Positions 35,995 to 44,170 of a DNA stretch of 64,000 nucleotides are shown here, one piece after another (the first letter of the stretch is position 1; each line of letters opens with the position of its first letter). Origin of the DNA: Candidatus Rifleibacteriota bacterium (GTDB taxonomy: Bacteria > Muiribacteriota > Ozemobacteria > Ozemobacterales > Ozemobacteraceae); contig JAAYVD010000040.1 of assembly GCA_012517355.1 (NCBI GenBank), positions 23,624 to 87,623 of the forward strand. The letters are read 5' to 3'. The notes beneath the pieces are model-generated. The model saw only the letters and a list, made by a program, of their open reading frames with translations, was not told the DNA's origin and did no database searches. The translations under genes were made by a program, and so were the position numbers.

Positions 35995-38568
35995 TCAGGG
36001 TGTTGCGGTCCTCGCCCGCAGCTTTTCCAGCTGGGGCTCGGACAGATTCATCCCTTTTAATCGACTGAGAAGCAGGTTTGCTTCAGTCTTTTTTCCGATC
36101 GCCTCGAGGCGGTCGACGATGGAGAAGGCCGTGTCGGGATCGAGGAAGCGGGCCTTCTGCGCCAGCTGATACTGGGCGAACGCCTGGTCCATCTGTTGCC
36201 GGGCCGCGTACAGGTCGCCCAGCTTGAGGAAGGGCTCGGGGTCGGCGGGATCCATGGTGATGGCGTGCTGCAGCGTCTTCTCCGCCTCCTCGAGCTGGCC
36301 CAGGCAGTACCGCACCTCGCCTTCGAGCACCACGAACTTCGGGTTCTCGGGGTTCTCGGCGACCGCCGCCTGGATGACGGGCAGGGCCTCCTCCGGCTGC
36401 CGGTTCTGCAACAGGGTCCGGACGAAGGGCTCGTAGGCGCGGGGATTGCTGCGTGGCAGGGCCGCCCCGGCCTTGTATTCGGGGAACTCGGCGGCCCGTG
36501 CCGGGTTGGCCTGGACCAGCCGTCCGGTCAGTTCGGCCGCCTGGCGGTGGAGCCCCAGCTCGCTGTAGGCGTTGAGCAGGGCCTTGGTGGCGGCCGGGTG
36601 GTCGGGAGAGGCCCGCACGGCGAGCAGGAACTGCAGGGCCGCCTCGGCCTGGGAGCCTTGCGCCGCATACACCTTCCCCAGGTTGATCCGGGCGTTGAGG
36701 TTGTTCGGACTCTCCTGCAGCACCGCCTGGAAGCCGGCGATGGCCTCGGCGAACTGCCCGGCCCGGGCGGCGTCGAGGGCGGCCAGGTAGGTCGGCTCGC
36801 CCGTCCCGCCGGGAACCTGCCCGGCCGCGCCGGTGCCGGCCGGAGGGGTGGTGGAAACAGCGGCGGCCGTGGCGGAGCCGTTGAGGGTGGTCGGGGGCAG
36901 GGGCGTGGACCCGCCCGTCGTCAGGGTCGGTGGGGGGGCGGTCAGCGGGGAGACGGGTGGGGCGGCCGGCACCGGTTCCCCCAGCGCGCGCAGGATGCGG
37001 GCGCCGTAGGGATCGCCGGCGTTGAGATAGACCTTGGCGCTCTGCCAGGCGGCCCGGGCCTCGGCTTCCCGGCCCTGCTGCTTGAGGTTGAGGCCGGCGA
37101 AGAACCGGAACTTCAGATTGAACGGTTCCTTCTGGATGGCCTGGTCGAAACGGGTGGCGGCCGTCGCGAAGTCCTTCTGCTCCATGGCCAGCTGGCCGAA
37201 GTTGAACAGGACGCCGGCATACTCGGGGTCGATGGCCAGGGCTTTGTTCCAGGCGGCTTTCGCCTCGTCGAACCGGCCCTTCTTGGCGTAGACCTGGCCG
37301 ATCTCGTCGTAGACCTGCAGGTTGGCTTTCTTTTCCTGGACGAGGATGTCGAGGATGGCGAGGGCGCCGTCGAGGTCGCCGGAGAGTTGCAGGCAGCGGG
37401 CCTTGAAGAACTGGGCCCGGGGGTCGTCGGCGTGGGTGGCGAGAAACTCCTCCACGGCCGCCAGGGCGCCGGGAATGTCACCCGCACGCTCGAGGACCAT
37501 ACCCAGGCGCAGGCGGGCCCAGTCCCCCTCGGGGTGTTCCTTCAGGTAGTCGCGCAGCAGCTGGGCCTGGCCCTGGAAATTGCTGGTCGATTCGAGGATG
37601 GTCAGCTTCTGCACCAGGTCGGGATCCGGCTCGAGGCCGGATTCCGAGCCGAGGCCGAAGTCGGGTGTGGAACCGGGGCGCGGTCGCGAGGGAGTGCCCG
37701 GGCCAATGGGAACCTCCTTCTCGAGTTCGGCCCGCAGGGCGAGGGCGGCGGCCGAGTCGGGCTTGAGGCTGAGGAGCCGGTCGATCTGGGCCTGGGCCCC
37801 CCGGACGTCGCCCATCCGGTGCAGGAGGCGGACGTAGGCGAGGTGTCCGGGCTCGAAGGAGGGATGGGCGTCGACGAGGTCCTTCAGGACCCGCTCGGCT
37901 TCGAGCAGGCGGTCGGAACCCAGCAGGAGGTTGGCGAGGTCGAGCCGGGGGATGGGGTTGGCGGGGATGAGCGCCATCGCCTCGCGGAAGGCCTTCTCGG
38001 CCTCCGCGTCTTGTTTTCTGCCGCGCAGGGCCTCGCCCTGGGCGCGGTAGGCCTCGGCCAGGTTCTGCTCGGTCTGGGCGGGCTTGTATTTCAAGCCCAG
38101 GCAGCGTTTCCAGTACCCGATCGCCCGCGGCGGGTCGTCGCTGGTGATCGCCTCCTGGGCGGCGAGATCGAGGTTTTCCGCCAGGGTGCGCCGGTACAGG
38201 CTGTTGTCGGGGGCGAGGGCGGCGGCCTTCTCGAAGAAGGTCCGGGCGTCGTCGGTCTTCTTCTGGGCCATCAGGGCCTTCCCCAGCAGGAAATGCGCCT
38301 CGGCGTTGGCCGGCTGTTTGTCGACGATGGCCCGCGCCAGCCGCTCGGCCCGCGGCGCGTCGTTCTGGTCGAGGGCGCTGCGGACGCGGACGTTCTGTTC
38401 CCAGGAGGGTCCGAGGCCGGCCGTGCGCGAGGGGCGCTCGGAACGGGGCGGCTTGTTCGGCTGGTCGGGGTTGGCCGTCTGGGAGCGGGGTTTCTTGCAC
38501 CCGCTCAGGGTGAGGGCCAGGACGGCCAGCAGCAGGATGGCGAGGCCGAGGCGGCGCGGATGGTTCAT
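35995..38568 (-). CDS. Large TPR lipoprotein
   Basis: The 857-residue protein has a lipoprotein signal ending LSGC (Cys24). The rest is TPR after TPR (AEAHFLLGKALMAQKKTDDA; YAGVLFNFGQLAMEQKDF; AEFPEYKAGAALPRS) with a Pro/Thr-rich spacer near 520-565. It would sit on a membrane leaflet and act as a scaffold, perhaps like PilF/BamD-type factors. ATG 38568 is set by GGAGGAACCCGC. It lies 20 bases behind prs on the same strand and is probably read from the glmU-prs transcript. Confidence 0.82.
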   Translation of the reverse strand: MNHPRRLGLAILLLAVLALTLSGCKKPRSQTANPDQPNKPPRSERPSRTAGLGPSWEQNVRVRSALDQNDAPRAERLARAIVDKQPANAEAHFLLGKALMAQKKTDDARTFFEKAAALAPDNSLYRRTLAENLDLAAQEAITSDDPPRAIGYWKRCLGLKYKPAQTEQNLAEAYRAQGEALRGRKQDAEAEKAFREAMALIPANPIPRLDLANLLLGSDRLLEAERVLKDLVDAHPSFEPGHLAYVRLLHRMGDVRGAQAQIDRLLSLKPDSAAALALRAELEKEVPIGPGTPSRPRPGSTPDFGLGSESGLEPDPDLVQKLTILESTSNFQGQAQLLRDYLKEHPEGDWARLRLGMVLERAGDIPGALAAVEEFLATHADDPRAQFFKARCLQLSGDLDGALAILDILVQEKKANLQVYDEIGQVYAKKGRFDEAKAAWNKALAIDPEYAGVLFNFGQLAMEQKDFATAATRFDQAIQKEPFNLKFRFFAGLNLKQQGREAEARAAWQSAKVYLNAGDPYGARILRALGEPVPAAPPVSPLTAPPPTLTTGGSTPLPPTTLNGSATAAAVSTTPPAGTGAAGQVPGGTGEPTYLAALDAARAGQFAEAIAGFQAVLQESPNNLNARINLGKVYAAQGSQAEAALQFLLAVRASPDHPAATKALLNAYSELGLHRQAAELTGRLVQANPARAAEFPEYKAGAALPRSNPRAYEPFVRTLLQNRQPEEALPVIQAAVAENPENPKFVVLEGEVRYCLGQLEEAEKTLQHAITMDPADPEPFLKLGDLYAARQQMDQAFAQYQLAQKARFLDPDTAFSIVDRLEAIGKKTEANLLLSRLKGMNLSEPQLEKLRARTATP

Positions 38569-38588
38569 GCGGGTTCCTCCGGCGGGTG

Positions 38589-39536
38589 TCAGGAGAACAG
38601 CTCGCTGACGGATTGCTTCTTGTAGATGCGCTCGATGGCCTCCCCGATCAGGGGGGCCAGGGACAGGACCTCCAGGCGGCAGGCCTGCCGCTTGTGGGGC
38701 GGGATGGGCATCGAGTTGGTGGCGATGATCTCGGTGACCGGGGATTTCAGGATGCGGTCGACGGCATTGCCCGACAGCACCGCGTGGGTGCAACAGGCGG
38801 AGATGCGCTTGGCGCCGCGCGAGACCAGCACCTCGGCCACCTTCACCAGGGTGCCGGCGGTGTCGATGATGTCGTCGAGGATGATGACGTCCTTCCCCGA
38901 CACCTCGCCGATGACGTTCATGATGACGGCCTGGTTGGGCTCGGGCCGCCGCTTGTCGATGATGGCGAGGGGAAGGTGGAGCCGGTTGGCGAAGGCCCGC
39001 GAGCGGTGGACGCCGCCGGTGTCGGGGGAGACGACGACGGTGTTGGTCAGGTCGCGCTTCTTGAAATGCTCCGACAGCATGCGCTCGGCCGACAGGTGGT
39101 CGACGGGGATGTCGAAGAACCCCTGGATGGCCGGATCGTGCATGTCGACGGTCATCAGGCGGTGGGCGCCGGCGGTGGCGATCAGGTTGGCGACGAGCTT
39201 GGCGGTGATCGGCTCGCGGCCGATGCTCTTCTTCTCCTGGCGCGAGTAGCCGAAGTAGGGGACCACCGCGGTGATGTTGCCGGCCGAGGCCCGCTTGAGG
39301 GCGTCGATGACGATCAGCAGACGCATCAGGTTGTCGTTGACCGGCGAGCAGGTGGGCTGGATGATGAACGTGTCGCGGCCGCGGACCGACTCCTCGATGC
39401 GGCAGTAGAGCTCGCCGTCGGAGAAGGAGTTGTGGAAGATCCGGCCTTCCGTGACGCCAAGGAACGAGGCCACTTCCGCCACCAGTTCGGGGTGGGCGGT
39501 GCCGGTGAAGATCTTCACGTTGCCGTTGCTGACCAT
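38589..39536 (-). CDS. prs: Ribose-phosphate pyrophosphokinase
   Basis: The 315-residue protein makes PRPP from ribose 5-phosphate and ATP, feeding nucleotide, histidine and tryptophan synthesis. Seen are NSFSDGELYCRIEESVRGRD, YFGYSRQEKKSIGREPITAK and the PRPP loop VIILDDIIDTAGTL. Length is exactly typical. It follows glmU, as in Firmicutes spoVG-glmU-prs clusters. Confidence 0.97.
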   Translation of the reverse strand: MVSNGNVKIFTGTAHPELVAEVASFLGVTEGRIFHNSFSDGELYCRIEESVRGRDTFIIQPTCSPVNDNLMRLLIVIDALKRASAGNITAVVPYFGYSRQEKKSIGREPITAKLVANLIATAGAHRLMTVDMHDPAIQGFFDIPVDHLSAERMLSEHFKKRDLTNTVVVSPDTGGVHRSRAFANRLHLPLAIIDKRRPEPNQAVIMNVIGEVSGKDVIILDDIIDTAGTLVKVAEVLVSRGAKRISACCTHAVLSGNAVDRILKSPVTEIIATNSMPIPPHKRQACRLEVLSLAPLIGEAIERIYKKQSVSELFS

Positions 39537-39580
39537 GGGGTGGGGCTCCCTTCGTTCGGGGTGGGGATGGGGGCTTCGGC

Positions 39581-40600
39581 TCATGGCCGCGGCCCGGTGA
39601 GGGTGGTGTGGGAGGGGATGGCGGTGCCGTCGGCCACTTCGACCCCGTCGAGGCGGCAGCAGCCGGCGGTGACCCCGGTTCCCAGGCGGGCGTCGTGCAG
39701 CACGGCGTGGGGACCGATGACGCAGCGGGGGCCGATGCGGGTGCGGCCGGTGAGGACCGAACCGGGCCAGACGATGGTTTCCGGGCCGATGACGACGTCC
39801 GGTTCGACCCAGGTCTGGGCGGGGTCGAGCACCGACACGCCGTTGGCCATGTGTTCCCGCAGCAGGCGGTCTTTCAGGAGGCCGGCCACCAGGGCCAGGT
39901 CGGCCCGGCTGTTGATGCCGAGCGTGGAGGTCTCGTCCCGCTCGGTGACGGTCAGCACCCGAAGGCCGTCGGCGGCCAGCTTCTCGACGAGGTCGGTCAG
40001 GTAGTATTCCTGCTGCCGGTTCTGGTTGGAAAGGGTGAACAGGCGGTCGTAGAGCGGTTTCCCTTCGAACAGGTAGACGGCCAGGTTGACCTCTTTCACC
40101 GCGCGCTGGGCGTCGGTGCAGTCCTTGGCCTCGCGGATGGCGATGACCTGGCCGTTGCCGTCGCGGAGGATGCGGCCGTAGCTGCCCGGTTCGGCCATGT
40201 GCAGGGTCATCATGGTCAGGGCCGGTTTCTCGCGGTCGTGGAGGTCGACCATGGCCTGCAGGGTGGCGGCCGACAGGAGCGGGGTGTCGCCGCAGACGAT
40301 CAGCAGGCGCCCCGGGGGCTGGGGGCAGGCGCGGGCGAAACACTGCACGGCATGGCCGGTGCCCAGTTGCTCGGTCTGCTCGACGAACCGCACCCCGAGC
40401 GGGGTCAGGGCGGTCACGAGGTGCTCGCGGCCAAAGCCGATGACGGCGTGGACGGGGTCGGCGCCGACGCGGCGGACCGCCTCGACCACATACTGGACCA
40501 TGGGGCGTCCCAGGACCGGATGCATCACCTTGGGCAGGTCCGATTTCATGCGGACGCCCTTGCCGGCCGCCAGGATGAGGGCGGAGAGGGAAGTGGTCAT
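39581..40600 (-). CDS. glmU: UDP-GlcNAc pyrophosphorylase GlmU, lacking most of the acetyltransferase domain
   Basis: The 339-residue protein has an N-terminal uridyltransferase fold that is complete: LILAAGKGVRMKSDLPKVMH, LGTGHAVQC, VCGDTPLL, EVNLAVYLF, YYLTDLVEKL. It converts GlcNAc-1-phosphate and UTP to UDP-GlcNAc. Full-length GlmU has ~450 residues; here only about three hexapeptide-repeat turns follow (VWPGSVLTGRTRIGPRCVIG) before the stop. The acetyl-CoA-binding half with the catalytic His and Lys is missing, so glucosamine-1-phosphate acetylation must come from another enzyme. GGAGGAACCC precedes the ATG. Confidence 0.9.
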   Translation of the reverse strand: MTTSLSALILAAGKGVRMKSDLPKVMHPVLGRPMVQYVVEAVRRVGADPVHAVIGFGREHLVTALTPLGVRFVEQTEQLGTGHAVQCFARACPQPPGRLLIVCGDTPLLSAATLQAMVDLHDREKPALTMMTLHMAEPGSYGRILRDGNGQVIAIREAKDCTDAQRAVKEVNLAVYLFEGKPLYDRLFTLSNQNRQQEYYLTDLVEKLAADGLRVLTVTERDETSTLGINSRADLALVAGLLKDRLLREHMANGVSVLDPAQTWVEPDVVIGPETIVWPGSVLTGRTRIGPRCVIGPHAVLHDARLGTGVTAGCCRLDGVEVADGTAIPSHTTLTGPRP

Positions 40601-40642
40601 GGGTTCCTCCCGTGGGTGGTGGCGGCCGGATCGACCGGCGCC

Positions 40643-40683
40643 AAAAAAAGAAAGACACGTGGGAGGGATGACTCCACGCGTCT
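40643..40683 (-). terminator. Terminator after tRNA-Gln
   Basis: On the minus strand AGACGCGTGGAG pairs with CTCCCACGTGTCT (one bulge and one G-T pair), followed by TTTCTTTTTTT. It ends the tRNA transcript 8 bases beyond the tRNA and separates it from glmU. Confidence 0.85.
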
Positions 40684-40691
40684 TGCTTCAG

Positions 40692-40763
40692 CAGGGGCGC
40701 CAGGATTCGAACCTGGGAATGCATGCTCCAAAGGCATGTGTCTTACCGCTTGACGACGCCCCT
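40692..40763 (-). tRNA. tRNA-Gln(TTG)
   Basis: The 72-base tRNA on the minus strand has acceptor stem AGGGGCG/CGCCCCT and D-arm GTCAAGCGGTAAGAC. The anticodon stem is ACATGC/GCATGC (outermost pair A-C mismatch) with loop CTTTGGA, giving anticodon TTG for Gln. The T-arm contains GGTTCGAATCC. The CCA end is not encoded. A promoter is seen upstream and a terminator downstream. Confidence 0.96.
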
Positions 40764-40792
40764 ATGGACGCAGGTATGACTCGAACGCCCAC

Positions 40793-40821
40793 ACCCTAGC
40801 ACAAATCCCGGGGACTGGCAA
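40793..40821 (-). promoter_or_regulatory. Promoter of tRNA-Gln
   Basis: TTGCCA (40816-40821), a 17-bp spacer and TAGGGT (40793-40798) on the minus strand, with TGTGC before the -10. Transcription would start ~23 bases before the tRNA. Confidence 0.65.
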
Positions 40822-40879
40822 GATGCGACCCGGATGGAGAGCCAGTTTCCCGGGGTCCCGAGGGGGGCGGGCCAGACGG

Positions 40880-40924
40880 TGCCTTCTGTGTGGGCCGAGG
40901 GGGCGGCAAGGGGGCCCTTCCGAC
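40880..40924 (-). repeat. Dispersed repeat, copy E (intergenic, left half)
   Basis: On the minus strand GTCGGAAGGGCCCCCTTGCC matches the left half of copies A and D; the right half has diverged. It lies between spoVG and tRNA-Gln. The rest of the 40822-41021 gap holds nothing else recognisable. Confidence 0.6.
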
Positions 40925-41021
40925 ATCGTGACGGTCGGCCCTGTGGCGGTGGGCGGAACAGGGGATTCCTCGTCGCCGGCCATGGCGGGAGAGAGGGGTG
41001 GCCGACCTCGTGGCGGTCGGT

Positions 41022-41294
41022 TCAGGCGCCGGGGCGGGCCACCTCGTCGCGGTAGGCCCGCAGGATCGTCTGTTGCAGCTCGTCGGCGAGGGGGGTGGAG
41101 ATGGCGAAGACGATGTCCTGCCAGTCGCCCTGCTTCGTCTTGCGGCAGGGCATGCCGACGAACAGCCCGCGGGCATTTTCCAGGACCCGGAAATCGTGGA
41201 TCACCAGGGCTTCGTCGAGGGTGATGGAGGCGAAGGCCCGCAACGCCCCGTGGCCGGAAGGCATCCGGTGGATGCGGACCTCGGTGATTTTCAT
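41022..41294 (-). CDS. spoVG: SpoVG family RNA-binding regulator
   Basis: The 90-residue protein starts MKITEVRIHRMPSGHGALRA, then ASITLDEALVIHDFRVLENA and GLFVGMPCRKTKQGDWQDIV, the full SpoVG signature. Family members bind nucleic acids and act as post-transcriptional or transcriptional regulators. Its position upstream of glmU-prs is the conserved Firmicutes-type order, here with tRNA-Gln inserted. It lies 10 bases after an outer-membrane-like gene. Confidence 0.96.
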   Translation of the reverse strand: MKITEVRIHRMPSGHGALRAFASITLDEALVIHDFRVLENARGLFVGMPCRKTKQGDWQDIVFAISTPLADELQQTILRAYRDEVARPGA

Positions 41295-41304
41295 CCCGTG
41301 GGGG

Positions 41305-42195
41305 TCAGAACTTCAGGATGAACTCGGTCCAGACCTTGGTGTCTTGCGCATTGCGCCGGTGCTCCACCTCGGGCAGGCGCTCGTTGCGGAATCCCGCCTT
41401 GATCAGCACGTCTTTTCCGGCCTCGACGGTGCCTTCCACCTGGAGTTTCTCGTTCTCGTCCAGGGTTTCGGCGACCGCGCGGTTGTAGGAGACCTTGCCC
41501 TGGAAGGAGGGCAGGAAGTCGTAGATGGCTTCGAGGTAGTAGTTGTCCCGGAAGAAGCTCGAAACGGGGTCGGTGAGCCCGTGCGGGTCGAGGGGGCGAC
41601 GGCCGGCCCGGGCGGCCTCCCCGTTGAAGACGCTGATGTTGGCCAGGGTGCGCGGCGGCATGGGAACCGCGGTGCGGTCGGCCGGAGCCACGGTGGGCAG
41701 GGGGGGGATGTCCTGGCGGGCGAACTCGCCGTACACCGCCCAGCGGCCCCGGCGACGCCCCATCCCGATGCCGGCATCGGCGGGGTCGGGAACGTCGTGC
41801 AGGTAGCCGGCGTTCCAGGTGAGGGTGGGGGCCAGGTCGCGGCCGGGCCGGCTGGACGCGGCGGGGCGGTCACCGGCCGGGTTGCCCGGGGGTCGGGGCA
41901 AGGCGCCCGCTTCCCAGGCGGTGGTCTGCAGGACCAGCTGGCGGTCGGCTGCCCGGAAGGGCGGTGGCTGGAACTCGTCGGCGATGAGGGAGAACCCCCG
42001 CTCGGGGCTGAGGACCTGGCTGTCGAGGGAGATGCGGAACTCGCCCAGGGCAGGGGCCGCCGGGCGGGAATCCTGTTCGGAGGACAGGCGCAACCGCAGT
42101 TCGGGAGTCTGGGCCGGGCCGGCCGGAGCCAGGACCACGAGCTGCACGGCCACCAGGACCCCGGCGGCCAGGCGCTTGGCGCAAGAGGAGAACAT
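41305..42195 (-). CDS. Exported, outer-membrane-like protein
   Basis: The protein has about 296 residues with a signal peptide (RLAAGVLVAVQLVVLAPAGPAQ). The C-terminal half has amphipathic beta strands (NYYLEAIYDFLPSFQGKVSY; LQVEGTVEAGKDVLIKAGF) and the chain ends in FILKF with a terminal Phe, as in outer-membrane barrels. ATG 42195 is preferred over TTG 42204 because GGTGG is then properly spaced. A clear promoter lies upstream, so it may lead the spoVG transcript. Function unknown. Confidence 0.7.
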   Translation of the reverse strand: MFSSCAKRLAAGVLVAVQLVVLAPAGPAQTPELRLRLSSEQDSRPAAPALGEFRISLDSQVLSPERGFSLIADEFQPPPFRAADRQLVLQTTAWEAGALPRPPGNPAGDRPAASSRPGRDLAPTLTWNAGYLHDVPDPADAGIGMGRRRGRWAVYGEFARQDIPPLPTVAPADRTAVPMPPRTLANISVFNGEAARAGRRPLDPHGLTDPVSSFFRDNYYLEAIYDFLPSFQGKVSYNRAVAETLDENEKLQVEGTVEAGKDVLIKAGFRNERLPEVEHRRNAQDTKVWTEFILKF

Positions 42196-42219
42196 ACGTT
42201 TCAATCCACCAAGCTCCAG

Positions 42220-42247
42220 AATATACCCAAAGAAGGGGAAAGATCAA
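42220..42247 (-). promoter_or_regulatory. Promoter of the outer-membrane-like gene and spoVG
   Basis: TTGATC (42242-42247), a 16-bp spacer and TATATT (42220-42225) on the minus strand. Confidence 0.65.
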
Positions 42248-42291
42248 GGGAAATGCGACTCTGGCGGTGGAACCAGCACCTCGAGATCGCA

Positions 42292-42616
42292 GGGGAAAGG
42301 GGGAAGGTGGGGAGGGGGAGAGCGTGGCGGCAAAGCGGTCGGAGCGGCAATTCTTTCGGGGTTTGTGAGGAGAAGAGGCTGACATTGAGGGAGAGAACGG
42401 AGGGAGAGAACGAAGGGAGAGAACGAAGGGAGAGAACGGAGGGAGGGATTAGGGTGAAAAGATAGAGGAAAAGGGAGAGGACAAGCGAGAGGAAAAGAAA
42501 GAGGAAAAGAAAGAGGAAAAGAAAGAGGAAAAGAACGAAGGCGAAGGGGAAAGGGGGAAGCTGGGGAAGGGGAGAGCGTGGTGGCAAAGCGGTCGGAGCG
42601 ACGATTCTTTCGGGGC
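42292..42616. repeat. Purine-rich repeat island with a ~69-bp direct repeat
   Basis: Two near-identical segments (42292-42360 and 42546-42614) read GGGGAAAGGGGGAAGSTGGG, then GGAGAGCGTGGYGGCAAAGC and GGTCGGAGCG. Between them are short tandem units: GAGAGAACGAAGG-type (~42391-42440) and AAGAAAGAGGAA-type (~42490-42540). The 42248-42763 gap has no convincing gene; its last 150 bases show nothing further. Confidence 0.75.
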
Positions 42617-42763
42617 GGGATCCTTCGAGGTTGGGATGCGGAGGGGACAGCCCAAATGACAGAGGCAGGTCGGGAAGCAGGATCGAAGAGAGTCGGGAAC
42701 GCAGGAAACCACCCGGGTTGACGACCCCGTAGGGGGGGGCCGGGAACGGAGCCGGGGGCCGGT

Positions 42764-43663
42764 CTACCGGATGTCGAGGTCGCGGTGGCGGCGCGAGTTC
42801 TCCACCAGCGGGTGCCGGATCTCGCGGAACAGGTACTCGGCGAACGCGACCGAGCGGTGTTTGCCGCCGGTGCAGCCGATACCCACCTGGACGCGGGACT
42901 TCGGTTCCTGCAGGAACTGGGGGATGAGATAGTCGATGAAGGCCTTCAGCTTGAGGGCGAACTCGCTTCCCATCTCCGATTCAAGGACGAACTTGAAGAC
43001 GCGCGGGTCGATTCCCGGGAACTCCTTCAGCTCCGGAATGTAGAAGGGGTTGGGCAGGAAACGCACGTCGAACACCAGGTCGCAATCGAGGGGAATCCCG
43101 TATTTGAACCCGAAACTGATGAAGATCAAAGACATCAGCCGGCTGACCGATTCGTGCTCGATGATCTTGCGGATCTCCTCATACAGATCCTTGGAGGAGA
43201 AGTCGGAGGTGTTGAGGATGTAATCGGCCCGGTCGCGCATCTCGCCCAGCGTCTCCCGCTCGAACCGGATGTCCTCCATGATCGGCCCGCCGGAATTGAG
43301 GGGGTGTTTGCGGCGGGTCTCGCTGAACCGGCGGATCAGCACGTCGTCGGAGGCCTCGAGATACAAAATGCGCAGGTTGGCGCCGATCGCCTTCATCGTG
43401 CCGATGGCCTCGAAGAGGTTCTCGAGGAAGGCCCGGCCCCGGATGTCGATGGTCAGGGCGATGCGCTGGATCTTGCCGTGGGTCTCCTGGCACAGCTGCG
43501 CGAACTTCGGCAGCAGGGCCGGGGGGAAGTTGTCCATGCAGAAGAATCCGGCATCCTCGAAGATCTTGATCGCCTGGCTCTTGCCGGCGCCTGAAAGGCC
43601 GGTGATGACGTAGACGGTCAGGGGCTTGTGAACGACGGGCGGGGGGGCGATGGGGGTGGTCAT
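42764..43663 (-). CDS. rapZ: RapZ/YvcJ family nucleotide-binding protein
   Basis: The 299-residue protein has Walker A GLSGAGKS at residues ~22-29 and the RapZ C-terminal motif GIGCTGGKHRSVAFAEYLF; between them are IDIRGRAFL and FDVRFLPNPFYIPEL. In E. coli RapZ controls glmS through small RNAs; in Firmicutes YvcJ binds nucleotides. The target here is unknown. It is the last gene of the minus-strand operon (17 bases after yaaR). Confidence 0.94.
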   Translation of the reverse strand: MTTPIAPPPVVHKPLTVYVITGLSGAGKSQAIKIFEDAGFFCMDNFPPALLPKFAQLCQETHGKIQRIALTIDIRGRAFLENLFEAIGTMKAIGANLRILYLEASDDVLIRRFSETRRKHPLNSGGPIMEDIRFERETLGEMRDRADYILNTSDFSSKDLYEEIRKIIEHESVSRLMSLIFISFGFKYGIPLDCDLVFDVRFLPNPFYIPELKEFPGIDPRVFKFVLESEMGSEFALKLKAFIDYLIPQFLQEPKSRVQVGIGCTGGKHRSVAFAEYLFREIRHPLVENSRRHRDLDIR

Positions 43664-43680
43664 GTCGGCGGGGCTCGCGT

Positions 43681-44157
43681 TCAGGTGATCAGGTCGAGGA
43701 CCAGCCCCCGGATCTCGTCGAGGCTGGCGAGGAGTCCGAGGGCCCGGTCCTTCTGGAGGGTTTCGCGGGTGAGGGAGTCGAGGTCGTGGTTGACCGTCTC
43801 GACCATCTGGTAGATCTTCTGCTGGCCGTCCTTGGTGGAGCCCGGCTCCTGGCGCAACGAGAACAGTTCCTTGGAGATGCGCTGCAGATACTGCCGGATG
43901 CCGTCCTTGTAGGAATTCAGCTTGCTCTCGTCGGGGGCCCGCACAAACCGCTCGCCGAGGGTTCGGATGGTCGACAGGATCTCCTTCAGTTCGCCGTCGA
44001 GCCGGGCCCGCTCGGCCTGCCTGAGGGTGTCCTGGAAGGGCGCCGCGGGGCCGCCCGGGCCGCCCGTGACGCCACCCGCGGCGGTCTGGGGGGCCTTGCC
44101 GGCCACGGGGGTGCCGGCCGGGTCGAGGCCGGGGGTCTTGATCTTCAGATCCGTCAT
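43681..44157 (-). CDS. yaaR: YaaR family (DUF327) protein
   Basis: The 158-residue protein has a Gly/Pro/Ala-rich N-terminus and a helical core (RLDGELKEILSTIRTLGERF; LNSYKDGIRQYLQRISKELF) that matches the DUF327/YaaR family. The molecular function is unknown. In Firmicutes yaaR sits next to tmk, and here a diguanylate cyclase gene separates the two. Spacing to its neighbours is 13 and 17 bases. Confidence 0.82.
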   Translation of the reverse strand: MTDLKIKTPGLDPAGTPVAGKAPQTAAGGVTGGPGGPAAPFQDTLRQAERARLDGELKEILSTIRTLGERFVRAPDESKLNSYKDGIRQYLQRISKELFSLRQEPGSTKDGQQKIYQMVETVNHDLDSLTRETLQKDRALGLLASLDEIRGLVLDLIT

Positions 44158-44170
44158 TGCCGGCTTCCGG

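Noticed and set aside
40762..40983. 73-residue minus-strand open frame starting in copy E of the dispersed repeat
   Set aside because: It runs through the tRNA-Gln promoter and up to the tRNA 5' end, and has no ribosome binding site.
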